Part shown: positions 6,433-13,514 of the stretch, piece after piece
How the letters are laid out: the number at the start of each line of letters is the position of its first letter
How positions within the stretch are numbered: the first letter of the stretch is position 1
The notes under the pieces: model-generated
The model's input: the letters and a program-made list of their open reading frames with translations, nothing else
The model's database searches: none
What the model was told of the DNA's origin: nothing
Program-made: the position numbers and the translations under genes
NCBI GenBank assembly: GCA_035063885.1
Contig: JAPSFM010000108.1
Span: 1-17,719 of the forward strand
From: CAADGY01 sp900696665
GTDB taxonomy: Bacteria > Acidobacteriota > Terriglobia > Bryobacterales > Bryobacteraceae
Direction: 5' to 3'
Length of the DNA stretch: 17,719 nucleotides

Positions 6433-7617
6433 ATGACGCCCGAGCGTTACCAACGGATTAAACAGCTCTTTGAGGCCGTGGTCGCCCAACCCGACGGCAG
6501 CCGCGGGTCTTTCCTTGACCGCGAGTGCGGCGACGATCCTCAACTGCGCAGCCAGATCGAGAGTATGCTGGAATCCGATCAGGAAGGCGCAGATTTCCTG
6601 GAGGCCCCCGCAGTTGTATCCTTTTCCCGTCTGCTGGACCGCGAGCCGGAGTCCCTTGTGGGCCAGCGGATCGGCCCTTACAAGATATTGCGCGAGCTTG
6701 GCAAAGGCGGCATGGCTGTTGTTTACCAGGCTATCCGTGACGATCTTCCGTCCACCAGCACCGTTGCGATCAAATTCATCAAATCGCCGGCTGGTTCCGA
6801 TCTCATTGCACGCCGGTTCCGCCAGGAGCGGCAGATCCTCGCTGCTCTCGAACACCCTAATATCGCGCAACTTCTCGACGGCGGCACGCTGGAGGATGGC
6901 CGTCCCTTCTTCGTGATGGAGTATGTCGAAGGCAAACCGATCGACGTTTACGCACGGGAACAGCAACTGGATCTTCGCACTCGCCTCGAACTGTTTCTTT
7001 CGGTTTGTTCGGCGGTTGAATATGCGCACCAGAACCTGGTAATTCATCGCGATCTGAAACCGGCCAACATCCTGGTGCGAGACGACAGCACTGTGAAGTT
7101 GCTTGACTTCGGGATCGCAAAGCTCCTGAACCCAAGTATCGGTGGCGGCGCCGCCGATAAGACGGCAAGTGGTATAAGGCTCATGACCCCCGAGTATGCA
7201 AGTCCGGAGCAACTTCGGGGCGAGCCCGTTACGATCGTAAGCGACATATATCTGCTTGGGATTGTGTTGTACGAGTTGCTCACCGGACACCGGCCATTTC
7301 GAACGTCCGGGAATTCGGCAGTGGAAGCGATGCGGGCGCTTGCCGAAAGGGCGCCGGAGAAGCCTAGCGTTGTTGCCGCTGGCAATTCACGGCAGCCCGG
7401 TGAAACACCGGAACAAAGCCCTCTGACGCCGGACGATCTTGCCGGAGACGTAGATTCCATCACGCTGAAGGCGCTTGAGCGCGATCCGGCGCGGCGCTAT
7501 AGCTCCGCCAGCGAGCTTGCTCAGGACATCCGCCGGCATCTGGACGGCAATCCTGTTCTGGCGAGAAGCCACTCGCTACCGCACCTCTTTCGGAAACTCA
7601 TGAAGCGCCCGACGTAA
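6433..7617 (+). CDS. PknB-like Ser/Thr protein kinase, short form without TM/TPR part
   Basis: This is a 394-residue Hanks-type Ser/Thr kinase. The N-terminal 75 residues form the helical segment usual in acidobacterial STKs (MTPERYQRIKQLFEAV...FLDRECGDDPQLR). The kinase domain runs from about 80 to 372, with glycine loop GKGGMAVVY (90-98, first Gly at 90), ATP-anchoring Lys114 in VAIKFIK, catalytic loop HRDLKPANI (205-213), DFG (225-227), the activation segment end PEYASPEQ (253-260) and SDIYLLGIVLYELLTG (270-285). All catalytic residues are present, so activity is likely. Related acidobacterial kinases usually continue with a transmembrane helix and TPR repeats. This one stops after a short basic tail (LFRKLMKRPT), 22 bp before the convergent mnmE stop, so it should be cytosolic. 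It probably acts with the ECF factor upstream. No good ribosome binding site is visible before the ATG. Confidence 0.92.
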   Translation: MTPERYQRIKQLFEAVVAQPDGSRGSFLDRECGDDPQLRSQIESMLESDQEGADFLEAPAVVSFSRLLDREPESLVGQRIGPYKILRELGKGGMAVVYQAIRDDLPSTSTVAIKFIKSPAGSDLIARRFRQERQILAALEHPNIAQLLDGGTLEDGRPFFVMEYVEGKPIDVYAREQQLDLRTRLELFLSVCSAVEYAHQNLVIHRDLKPANILVRDDSTVKLLDFGIAKLLNPSIGGGAADKTASGIRLMTPEYASPEQLRGEPVTIVSDIYLLGIVLYELLTGHRPFRTSGNSAVEAMRALAERAPEKPSVVAAGNSRQPGETPEQSPLTPDDLAGDVDSITLKALERDPARRYSSASELAQDIRRHLDGNPVLARSHSLPHLFRKLMKRPT

Positions 7618-7633
7618 GGGCCCCTGCCAACTT

Positions 7634-7649
7634 ACTTACCTACTTACCT
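7634..7649. repeat. 8-bp tandem duplication at the mnmE stop codon
   Basis: ACTTACCT occurs twice back to back. The repeat covers the mnmE stop and its last two to three codons, between the convergent kinase and mnmE genes. The invariant CIGK C-terminus of MnmE is retained. Confidence 0.7.
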
Positions 7650-8992
7650 ATGCAGAACGTGGAGAAAATGCGGTTCAGAATATCGTCCGCCGTGGTTGCC
7701 CCGGTGATTGCGTCCAGTGGACGAAGCCCCGCGTACAGATCGAGCAGGAGCATCTCGTGAGGGATACCAGCTTCTGTCGCAACACGCGCTGCTTTGATAG
7801 CTTCCATGCTTTCGCGCAGCAACTGCTCATGCCGTAAGCTCGTGATGAAACCCGCTTCGGATTCGAGGCCCCCGGGAGGGGTGATGCTTTCGTTTATAGA
7901 TCCCTTAAGCCGGTCAATTCCATCGCCGGTCAGCGCAGATACCGGAATCGCCTCGCTCGGGAACTCGAGCATGACGCCTAGATCCGTTTTGTTCGCCACC
8001 AGCAGGAAACGGCCGCCCCGGCGTGCATGTTCTATTAGTTCCAGATCTTCGGGCTCCACTTTCGCCGATGCGTCCAGAACAACAATGGTCAGATCGGCAT
8101 CAGCCATGGCCTGGTAGCTGCGTTCAATCCCGAGCCGTTCCACCGGGTCCTTTCCCTCGCGAATGCCGGCCGTATCCACAAAACGAACCGGAATCCCGGA
8201 AATCGAAGCGGTCTCGGACACCAGGTCCCGTGTCGTGCCCGGAATATCCGTGACAATCGCTCGATCCTGGTCCAGCAACCGGTTGAACAAGCTGCTTTTA
8301 CCGACATTGGGCCGTCCTACGATAGCGAGTGTAAGCCCCGAGTGAACCAGCTTTCCATAAGCAAAACTGCCTGCGAGCGATTCGAGGCCACCCAGAATCG
8401 AGTCGATCCTTCGTGTGATCTCCTCAGGCGAAGCGACACTGATGTCGTCCTCGGCAAAGTCGATTCCAGCTTCGAGGATGGAAACGAGCTCGACCAATTG
8501 CTCCTTGAGAGGTGCGATGCGCCTTGAAACCGATCCATCGATCTGCTGTGCGGCGATGCGTGCCTGAAAAAGTGTGGTCGCGTCAATCAAGTCCCGAATC
8601 GCTTCCGCTTGCGGCAGGTCGATTCTCCCATTCACATAAGCCCGCAACGTGAATTCGCCGGGTTCGGCCAGCCTTGCGCCGGCAAGGCAGGCGCAATCTA
8701 CCGCGTGGCGCAATACGACGGGAGATCCATGACACGAAAGCTCAATAACGTCTTCGGCTGTGTAGGAGTGTGGCTTTTCGAAATAAGTCACTATCACCCG
8801 GTCGATGATTCGGCCGTTGGAGTCACAGAGACCGGCGAGTGTCGCCCTCCAAGGCTGCCATGAAAACTGCGGATTGAATTCGAGGAACTGTTCCGCCACC
8901 CTTCTGGTTGCCGGACCGGATATGCGGATTATCCCTAATCCACCCCGGCCGGGAGGAGTGGAAATGGCGACAATGGTGTCGCTAAGATCCAA
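7640..8992 (-). CDS. mnmE: tRNA modification GTPase MnmE (TrmE)
   Basis: MnmE is the GTPase partner of MnmG in wobble-uridine modification; it supplies the folate-bound one-carbon unit and is activated by G-domain dimerisation. The 450-residue protein starts with the formyl-THF-binding domain (DTIVAISTPPGRGGLGIIRISG) and the ALR-like GEFTLRAYVNGRIDLPQAEAI segment, followed by the helical domain. The inserted G domain (about 218-375) has G1 GRPNVGKSS, G2/switch DIPGTTRD, G3 DTAGIR and G4 NKTD. The protein ends with the invariant CIGK, whose cysteine is needed for the reaction. The start is TTG at 8992, three bases after the jag stop, with no clear ribosome binding site, so translation is probably coupled. 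The length is normal. It converges with the kinase gene, with 22 bp between the stops. Confidence 0.97.
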   Translation of the reverse strand: MDLSDTIVAISTPPGRGGLGIIRISGPATRRVAEQFLEFNPQFSWQPWRATLAGLCDSNGRIIDRVIVTYFEKPHSYTAEDVIELSCHGSPVVLRHAVDCACLAGARLAEPGEFTLRAYVNGRIDLPQAEAIRDLIDATTLFQARIAAQQIDGSVSRRIAPLKEQLVELVSILEAGIDFAEDDISVASPEEITRRIDSILGGLESLAGSFAYGKLVHSGLTLAIVGRPNVGKSSLFNRLLDQDRAIVTDIPGTTRDLVSETASISGIPVRFVDTAGIREGKDPVERLGIERSYQAMADADLTIVVLDASAKVEPEDLELIEHARRGGRFLLVANKTDLGVMLEFPSEAIPVSALTGDGIDRLKGSINESITPPGGLESEAGFITSLRHEQLLRESMEAIKAARVATEAGIPHEMLLLDLYAGLRPLDAITGATTADDILNRIFSTFCIGK

Positions 8993-8995
8993 AGC

Positions 8996-9553
8996 TTAAC
9001 GGCGGCGCCCGCGCCGGGCAAAGGCCGGGACGCTAGCGGTGTCCGGCTTGGAAGGCATATCGGAGGGGTAGATAACGACGTGCCGGTGCGGCGCCATTCC
9101 TACGCTCTCGCTTCGGAGCGTCAACTCGTTACGCAAAGCCAGATGGATGATCCGCCGTTCCCGGCTGTTCATCGGGCTAAACTCAAACGGAACGCGCGTG
9201 CGCTTCACTTTGTCCGCCGCCGCAAGGGCGCTCAGCCGCAATTCTTCCACGCGCAAAACTCGATAGTCGTTCGCGTCGAAACAGAGAAGCGAGTGCTCTT
9301 CCGCAGGCATGCGAAGCATCTCCATCGTCAGTTGCTCCAGTGCCAGCAGCAATTCAGCTTTATTCGCGAGCAGAAGTTCCACATCCGGTCCGGAAAACCG
9401 CACCATGATCTCAGGGTTTTCGAAGTCAGGATGGGGTGTCTCGCCGTCAGTGACCTCGAACTTCACCCGCAAGCCAATCCGCTCGCGAGTGGAATTCAGG
9501 AACGCTTCAATTCGAGGGCCGACCGTTTCAACCCGGTATTTCTTCTGACCCAC
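8996..9553 (-). CDS. jag: KH/R3H domain RNA-binding protein Jag (KhpB-like)
   Basis: Jag/KhpB proteins bind RNA through a type II KH domain and a C-terminal R3H domain; in Gram-positives they pair with KhpA and affect cell elongation and sRNA function. In this 185-residue protein a KH-like fold spans about 27-90 and the R3H domain spans about 100-163, with the signature arginine and histidine at R133 and H137 (SPMNSRERRIIHLAL). The N-terminal Jag_N domain found in Firmicutes is absent. The place of the KH GxxG loop is taken by ANKA (63-66), so classical KH RNA binding may be weak. The C-terminus is basic (RRGRRR). The start is GTG at 9553, three bases after the yidC TAG and in the same frame as yidC; translation is probably coupled. 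The gene sits between yidC and mnmE, as is typical. Confidence 0.88.
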   Translation of the reverse strand: MGQKKYRVETVGPRIEAFLNSTRERIGLRVKFEVTDGETPHPDFENPEIMVRFSGPDVELLLANKAELLLALEQLTMEMLRMPAEEHSLLCFDANDYRVLRVEELRLSALAAADKVKRTRVPFEFSPMNSRERRIIHLALRNELTLRSESVGMAPHRHVVIYPSDMPSKPDTASVPAFARRGRRR

Positions 9554-9556
9554 CGG

Positions 9557-11278
9557 CTACTTTTTCGACCTCCTCTTTGAGACAACCTTTGACTCGGCGG
9601 CAACAGGAGCCGGTGTCGCCATGGTCTTGTTAAAAAACCATTGTTGCGCGATACCGATCACGTTGCCGGTCAACCAGTATAGCACCAGGCCGCTCGAAAC
9701 CCCGTAAAACATAAAGCCCAGCATAAGAGGCATCATCATCATGATGCGCTGCTGTGTTGGATCGCCCATCGTACTCGGCGTCATCTTCTGCTGAATGAAC
9801 TGCGTGATGATCATGGTGATGGGAAGAATTCGAATGGGCAGGTGTTCGGGTTGCGACAGATCGGTGACCCATAGCCAACTCGCCCCCCTCAGCTCAATCG
9901 CAACCGTCAGTACCTTGTAGAAAGCAAAAAAGAACGGGATCTGTAGCAGCATGGGAAAGCAGCCGCCGGTCGGATTGACGCCGTGCTGCTTGTAGAGTGC
10001 CATGACTTCCTGGTTCTGTTCGGCCTTCCGTGGGTCGCGCAGACCAATTCCCTTGTACTTCTCATTGATCGCTTTGATCTGAGGCTGAAGCGACTGCATT
10101 TTCTTCATCGACTTCATGCTGGTGTAACGCAGTGGCAGCATCAGGAAGTTGATGACAACGGTCACAATCACGATCGCCCAGCCGTAGTTGTGCGCCAGGT
10201 TATCGTTAACCCAGTTCAACGCCAGAAAGAGTGGCTTGGCCAGAAAAGCGAACCAGCCAAAATCGATTAACTGAGTCAGCTTGGGCTCGATACGGCGGAG
10301 CAGATCCAGGTCCTTCGGTCCGACGAATAATGTGAAGCGGTTCTGCGCACCGCCCCCGATACCCGCCCCCACGCGCATCTCTTCGCCGCCCGCTGTTGGA
10401 ACCGAATCGCCATAAGTTCTCATCTCCACGACCGCTCCCGCGGGTGGCAGCGAGACCGCCGCGAAATACTGGTCCTCGATCCCGGCAAAAGAGTAGTCGC
10501 CGCTCGAAGTCACGGGACCATCTTTGCCATGCTTGGCCTCCTGCAATACAAGCTCAGCCTCCCTGGTGTCGTAGTAAACCGTGTGCTGGGAGGGAGCGGC
10601 GTGTTCCAGGGATGGATCGCCGAATCCTCCTCGCCAGGTGAGGAAATGTGGCATAGGAACGCCATTCTGAACGGCTTCCGAGGACACCTTCGACAGGTAG
10701 CTGTCGCGCGTGAAGTGAAACGACTTGCGCAGCGCCGTCTTACCGTCGGAAAACTCAAATTCGAGGCTTAACCCGTCATCGGAGCGCTTGGCGGCAAACA
10801 GTGCATTGTTTATATCCGCCGAAGGCCTTTCCCCCTTGAAATCAATGGAAAATGGGTAACCGACCTTTGCCGCCGCCTCCTGATTGATCAGCTCAAGCGG
10901 GCGCCCCTTGCTGTCCACGTACTTCGGTCCTTTCAGCGTCCATCTGCGAACCACGGCACCGCGGTTAGAGAACTCGATGCGGTACAGGTCGGTTTCGATC
11001 AGCAAGAGTTCTTCGGTCTGGGCTGAAATCTGCCCCGGAACGGGCATCGGAGACGGCTGGGCTGGTTTGGACGGCTCCGCTTCCGGCGCTTTTGTCTGCT
11101 CCGCCGGAGTTCCTCTAGCGGGAGGTGCCTTCGGCGGCGGAGCGGCGGGCTTATAGAAATAAGGAGTCAGAAAAAGAACGGCGCCCATCAGCAGGAAAGC
11201 GATCAGGAGCCGCACTTCCGTGGATAATTCTTTTCTGCCAGGCTTCGACCCGGATTGACTATTTGGCGTGTCGGCCAT
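9557..11278 (-). CDS. yidC: Membrane protein insertase YidC
   Basis: YidC inserts proteins into the cytoplasmic membrane, alone or with SecYEG. The 573-residue protein has the Gram-negative layout. TM1 is at about 22-42. A Pro/Ala-rich linker follows (44-82), then the periplasmic beta-sandwich (about 88-325). The conserved insertase core comes next: KPLFLALNWVNDNLAHNYGWAIVIVTVVINFLMLPL (348-383), the cytoplasmic coiled hairpin with SMKKMQSLQP (390-399), VNPTGGCFPMLLQIPFFFAFY (434-454), and further helices to about 548. The tail is basic (SKRRSKK). At the position of the conserved TM2 arginine (R366 of E. coli) I see Asn377. The ATG at 11278 is 26 bp after yidD, and the stop is 3 bp before jag. 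Confidence 0.97.
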   Translation of the reverse strand: MADTPNSQSGSKPGRKELSTEVRLLIAFLLMGAVLFLTPYFYKPAAPPPKAPPARGTPAEQTKAPEAEPSKPAQPSPMPVPGQISAQTEELLLIETDLYRIEFSNRGAVVRRWTLKGPKYVDSKGRPLELINQEAAAKVGYPFSIDFKGERPSADINNALFAAKRSDDGLSLEFEFSDGKTALRKSFHFTRDSYLSKVSSEAVQNGVPMPHFLTWRGGFGDPSLEHAAPSQHTVYYDTREAELVLQEAKHGKDGPVTSSGDYSFAGIEDQYFAAVSLPPAGAVVEMRTYGDSVPTAGGEEMRVGAGIGGGAQNRFTLFVGPKDLDLLRRIEPKLTQLIDFGWFAFLAKPLFLALNWVNDNLAHNYGWAIVIVTVVINFLMLPLRYTSMKSMKKMQSLQPQIKAINEKYKGIGLRDPRKAEQNQEVMALYKQHGVNPTGGCFPMLLQIPFFFAFYKVLTVAIELRGASWLWVTDLSQPEHLPIRILPITMIITQFIQQKMTPSTMGDPTQQRIMMMMPLMLGFMFYGVSSGLVLYWLTGNVIGIAQQWFFNKTMATPAPVAAESKVVSKRRSKK

Positions 11279-11304
11279 CTACTTAATTACGATCTCCAAT
11301 TCAC

Positions 11305-11514
11305 TCACGGCACGGGGTCAAAGCCACCCTCATGAAACGGATGGCAGCGGCCCAACCGCTTTAAACCCATCCATACGCCGCGCGGCACACCGTGTTTTTC
11401 CACGGCTTCCCGCATGTATACGGAACACGTCGGATAGAATCGGCAGGCGGAGGGTAGCAGCGGCGAAATCCATTGTTTGTAGATCTGCAATATTCCAATC
11501 AGCGCGCGTTGCAT
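11305..11514 (-). CDS. yidD: Membrane protein insertion efficiency factor YidD
   Basis: YidD is a small membrane-associated protein that assists YidC-dependent insertion. The 69-residue sequence contains the whole family pattern: an amphipathic N-terminal helix (LIGILQIYKQWISPLLP), the cysteine-containing core CRFYPTCSVY, GVWMGLKRLGRCHPFHEGGFDPVP at the end, and the three conserved cysteines. The length is typical. Its ATG lies within the 3' end of rnpA (16-nt overlap) and the gene precedes yidC by 26 bp, the usual rnpA-yidD-yidC order. Confidence 0.96.
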   Translation of the reverse strand: MQRALIGILQIYKQWISPLLPSACRFYPTCSVYMREAVEKHGVPRGVWMGLKRLGRCHPFHEGGFDPVP

Positions 11515-11885
11515 CGCTGGACTATCCTCTGGACCTCGTGCTGTAGTTCGTCAAAAGGCGCCGTAAGTGCCGTACGCCTCGGGTTGAATACGATTGCCCA
11601 CTCCCGCCCGATGAGCGGCAGGTGCAGCCGGACCGCCTCGCGCATCCTCCGCTTGATCCGGTTTCTCTGCACCGAGTTTCCCAACGCGCGGGGCACGGTG
11701 AAACCCACTTTCGGTCCCTCCTGCCCTTCTGTAGCCAAACAGAAGGCAGTGAACAATCGGCCCGAGAACCGCATCCCCTTGGAATAGACACCTCGAAACT
11801 CGGCCGACCGCACTAGCCGGGAACTCCTGGAAAAAGGAAATCCAGTGTCGGACTTAGTTGGCGTGGCGGACTGCTCTTTCGTCAC
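11499..11885 (-). CDS. rnpA: Ribonuclease P protein component
   Basis: RnpA is the protein subunit of RNase P, which removes 5' leaders from pre-tRNAs. The 128-residue protein shows RLVRSAEFRGVYSKG (23-37), the central strand GFTVPRALGNSVQRNRIKRRMREAV (61-85) containing the RNR signature, and the late WAIVFNPR strand. About 18 residues precede the first conserved segment. The start given is a GTG at 11885, which places the first 32 nt inside the 3' end of rpmH. No other ATG or GTG is better placed before the conserved region, but translation could start further in at a weaker codon. It overlaps yidD by 16 nt. The gene is read in the rpmH operon. Confidence 0.93.
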   Translation of the reverse strand: MTKEQSATPTKSDTGFPFSRSSRLVRSAEFRGVYSKGMRFSGRLFTAFCLATEGQEGPKVGFTVPRALGNSVQRNRIKRRMREAVRLHLPLIGREWAIVFNPRRTALTAPFDELQHEVQRIVQRCNAR

Positions 11886-12021
11886 TCACGGTCAGCTTGT
11901 GACGGCCCTTGGCCCGGCGCCGCGCGAGCACGGCACGGCCATCTTTACTTTTCATGCGCGCTCGAAAACCATGGGTCTTGGCCCGTTTGCGGTTATTCGG
12001 CTGGAAAGTTCTTTTCGGCAT
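11854..12021 (-). CDS. rpmH: 50S ribosomal protein L34
   Basis: This 55-codon gene encodes L34, a small basic protein of the large ribosomal subunit. Translation on the minus strand from the ATG at 12019-12021 gives MPKRTFQPNNRKRAKTHGF, then RARMKSKDGRAVLARRRAKG and RHKLTVSDERAVRHAN before TAA. The first ~46 residues match the L34 family almost throughout. The last nine or so extend past the usual end (LTVS) and are encoded in the overlap with rnpA. It is the first gene of the rpmH-rnpA-yidD-yidC-jag-mnmE run, behind a strong promoter. No strong Shine-Dalgarno sequence is visible before the ATG. Confidence 0.95.
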   Translation of the reverse strand: MPKRTFQPNNRKRAKTHGFRARMKSKDGRAVLARRRAKGRHKLTVSDERAVRHAN

Positions 12022-12109
12022 CTTTAGTTATCTCAGGTTCTAGCGCCGGGGCAAGCGACCCGATCGAGGCGCAAGATTAGCGCAGTATCTGGGAATGACC
12101 CAATAATTC

Positions 12110-12139
12110 AGTATAGGAATGGTACCGAAAGCCTGTCAA
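12110..12139 (-). promoter_or_regulatory. Sigma70-type promoter of the rpmH operon
   Basis: Read on the minus strand, a perfect -35 TTGACA (12134-12139) is followed after 18 bp by TATACT (12110-12115), one base from the consensus -10. Transcription would start near 12103 and give a leader of about 80 nt before rpmH. The strength fits a ribosomal-protein operon. The IS element ends 16 bp upstream of the -35 box. Confidence 0.8.
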
Positions 12140-12155
12140 TCCAGCTGAGAGCTAC

Positions 12156-12177
12156 GGGTGCGCGACATAAAAGTGGA
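12156..12177 (+). repeat. Terminal inverted repeat of the IS (rpmH side)
   Basis: This end begins GGGTGCGCGAC and ends AGTGGA. It matches the reverse complement of 13892-13913 at 19 of 22 positions, with the first eleven identical. The transposase stop codon follows directly (12180-12182). Confidence 0.85.
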
Positions 12178-12179
12178 AG

Positions 12180-13514
12180 TCAGGCCAGCCGGCGGCCCTC
12201 CCAGTAGTCCTCAAACCGGCCGTTGAATTGACAACAGCGCAGAGCAAGGATGGCGTTTGCACCACGCACAGTCCAGAACATGCCGGATTGTTTGCAGCGA
12301 CGACCGATTACGGTTTTGCAGTCCGCCTCGATGACGCCGGTGCCGACAAACAGGTGCTGCCGGCGAAACTCGGGGAAGCGCATACGTTCGGCATTCTTTT
12401 CGAAATACTCGGCCTCCGTGCGGATCTTCCCGGCCAGTTCCGCATTGGACGTCTCGATGGAGCGGAGGGAGGAGACCAAGCTTTCGATCTTCCCCCCATC
12501 CAGCAGATCTTGCTGGACCATCATCCAGCGGTTCCGACAGGCCTCATCATTGGGTTGAAGCTTGCGAGCCAACTCCCAGAGATGTTCGCGCGCGTGGTAT
12601 AGATCGGCGATCTGCGTGGCGCCGGGGAAGTGCTCGCACGCCTGATTCCAGATCCATTCCGATCCGTGCCCCATCACGACCTTCTTTTCGGCGCGGCTCC
12701 AGCCCCGTTTCCAAGCTTCCAGGTAGAGGCGCTTGCCAAACTCCTCGGACGTTTCAATGGCGCCCACATAGGTGGTCGAGCCGGGGTCGCGGATGGCATA
12801 TCCTTCTTCGTCCCAAGTGGTTTGGGTGAACACGCAGCCCAGTTTGACCTCCCGGGTATGGGCCGGTTGCCCTTCGGTCTTGCCCTGATGGCCCTCGGTT
12901 TCCTTCTTCACTACCGGGATCCCGGTCCCGTCCATTTGCACGTACAGAACCGGGACTGCTTCCCCCACCATCATTGGCAGATCCAATTGCATCGCCCGCT
13001 GGATCTCGGCCTGCCCGCGCGCGGCGATGTCTTCCCCCATCGCCTCGGCCGTTCGTTCGACGGCTTTGGTGGTCACCTCCAGACCAGCCAGCAGTTTCAA
13101 CTGTCGGCGCCCGTGATCGAAAAGAGCCTCCTGCCCCACCGCCGCCAACATCCGCCGCACGCCCGGAGAGAATTCCGTGTCGCTGATATCGAGTTCGGCA
13201 TCAGCAGGAAACTGCCCACGGCCGCATTGCGAGCACAGGTAATAGGGACGCGATAGGGTCACCTGCCCCACGGCGGTGAGAACCGGCTTCGAGCGCAGTT
13301 CGCGGTAGTGCGCTTGCTGGCCGCAAGGACAAGGCAAGGTTCGCCGGCTGGCTGCTGGGACTTCAAATTGCAGCAGTTGGGTCAAGACCGCCGCGCCAGC
13401 TTCATGCATGGCCGAGCGCACCGCCATCTCCAGGGCCTCCAGATCCAGACGGCTGCTCCTCCTATGGCGATCGTTGAAGATGACGCGCAGTAGTCGGTCT
13501 ACTTCCCGCGCCAC
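12180..13514 (-). CDS. ISKra4-like DDE transposase (ORF2, probably expressed by -1 frameshift)
   Basis: This ORF gives 444 residues from a GTG at 13514, but the frame is open further upstream through the A8 tract at 13538-13545. The GTG is therefore probably not the only or main start. A zinc-ribbon-like segment has CPC at 62-64 and CSQC at 94-97. The catalytic core follows with YVQMDGTGIPV (first Asp at 195), a GHGSEWIW motif (282-289), ADLYHAREHLWELA (303-316) and GVIEADCKTVIG (Glu396). Family members as I recall them read GDGA at 282-285, so His283 replaces a probably catalytic Asp. The C-terminus is complete (NGRFEDYW). The likely full product is a fusion of ORF1 with this frame, reading QEKK then TAEAIRQEVAREVDRLL. 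Confidence 0.85.
   Translation of the reverse strand: MAREVDRLLRVIFNDRHRRSSRLDLEALEMAVRSAMHEAGAAVLTQLLQFEVPAASRRTLPCPCGQQAHYRELRSKPVLTAVGQVTLSRPYYLCSQCGRGQFPADAELDISDTEFSPGVRRMLAAVGQEALFDHGRRQLKLLAGLEVTTKAVERTAEAMGEDIAARGQAEIQRAMQLDLPMMVGEAVPVLYVQMDGTGIPVVKKETEGHQGKTEGQPAHTREVKLGCVFTQTTWDEEGYAIRDPGSTTYVGAIETSEEFGKRLYLEAWKRGWSRAEKKVVMGHGSEWIWNQACEHFPGATQIADLYHAREHLWELARKLQPNDEACRNRWMMVQQDLLDGGKIESLVSSLRSIETSNAELAGKIRTEAEYFEKNAERMRFPEFRRQHLFVGTGVIEADCKTVIGRRCKQSGMFWTVRGANAILALRCCQFNGRFEDYWEGRRLA

Noticed and set aside
6322..7290. Minus-strand open frame of 322 codons opposite the kinase
   Set aside because: It mirrors conserved kinase motifs in antisense and has no family signature.
11219..11227. 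DnaA-box-like CGTGGATAA, and a similar GTATCCACA near 8171
   Set aside because: Both are isolated one-mismatch sites inside coding sequence, with no AT-rich region or cluster, so they do not indicate oriC.
12140..12155. Target-site duplication of the IS
   Set aside because: AGCTAC at the left flank and AGCCAC near the right flank match only partly and at different distances from the repeats; no exact duplication was found.
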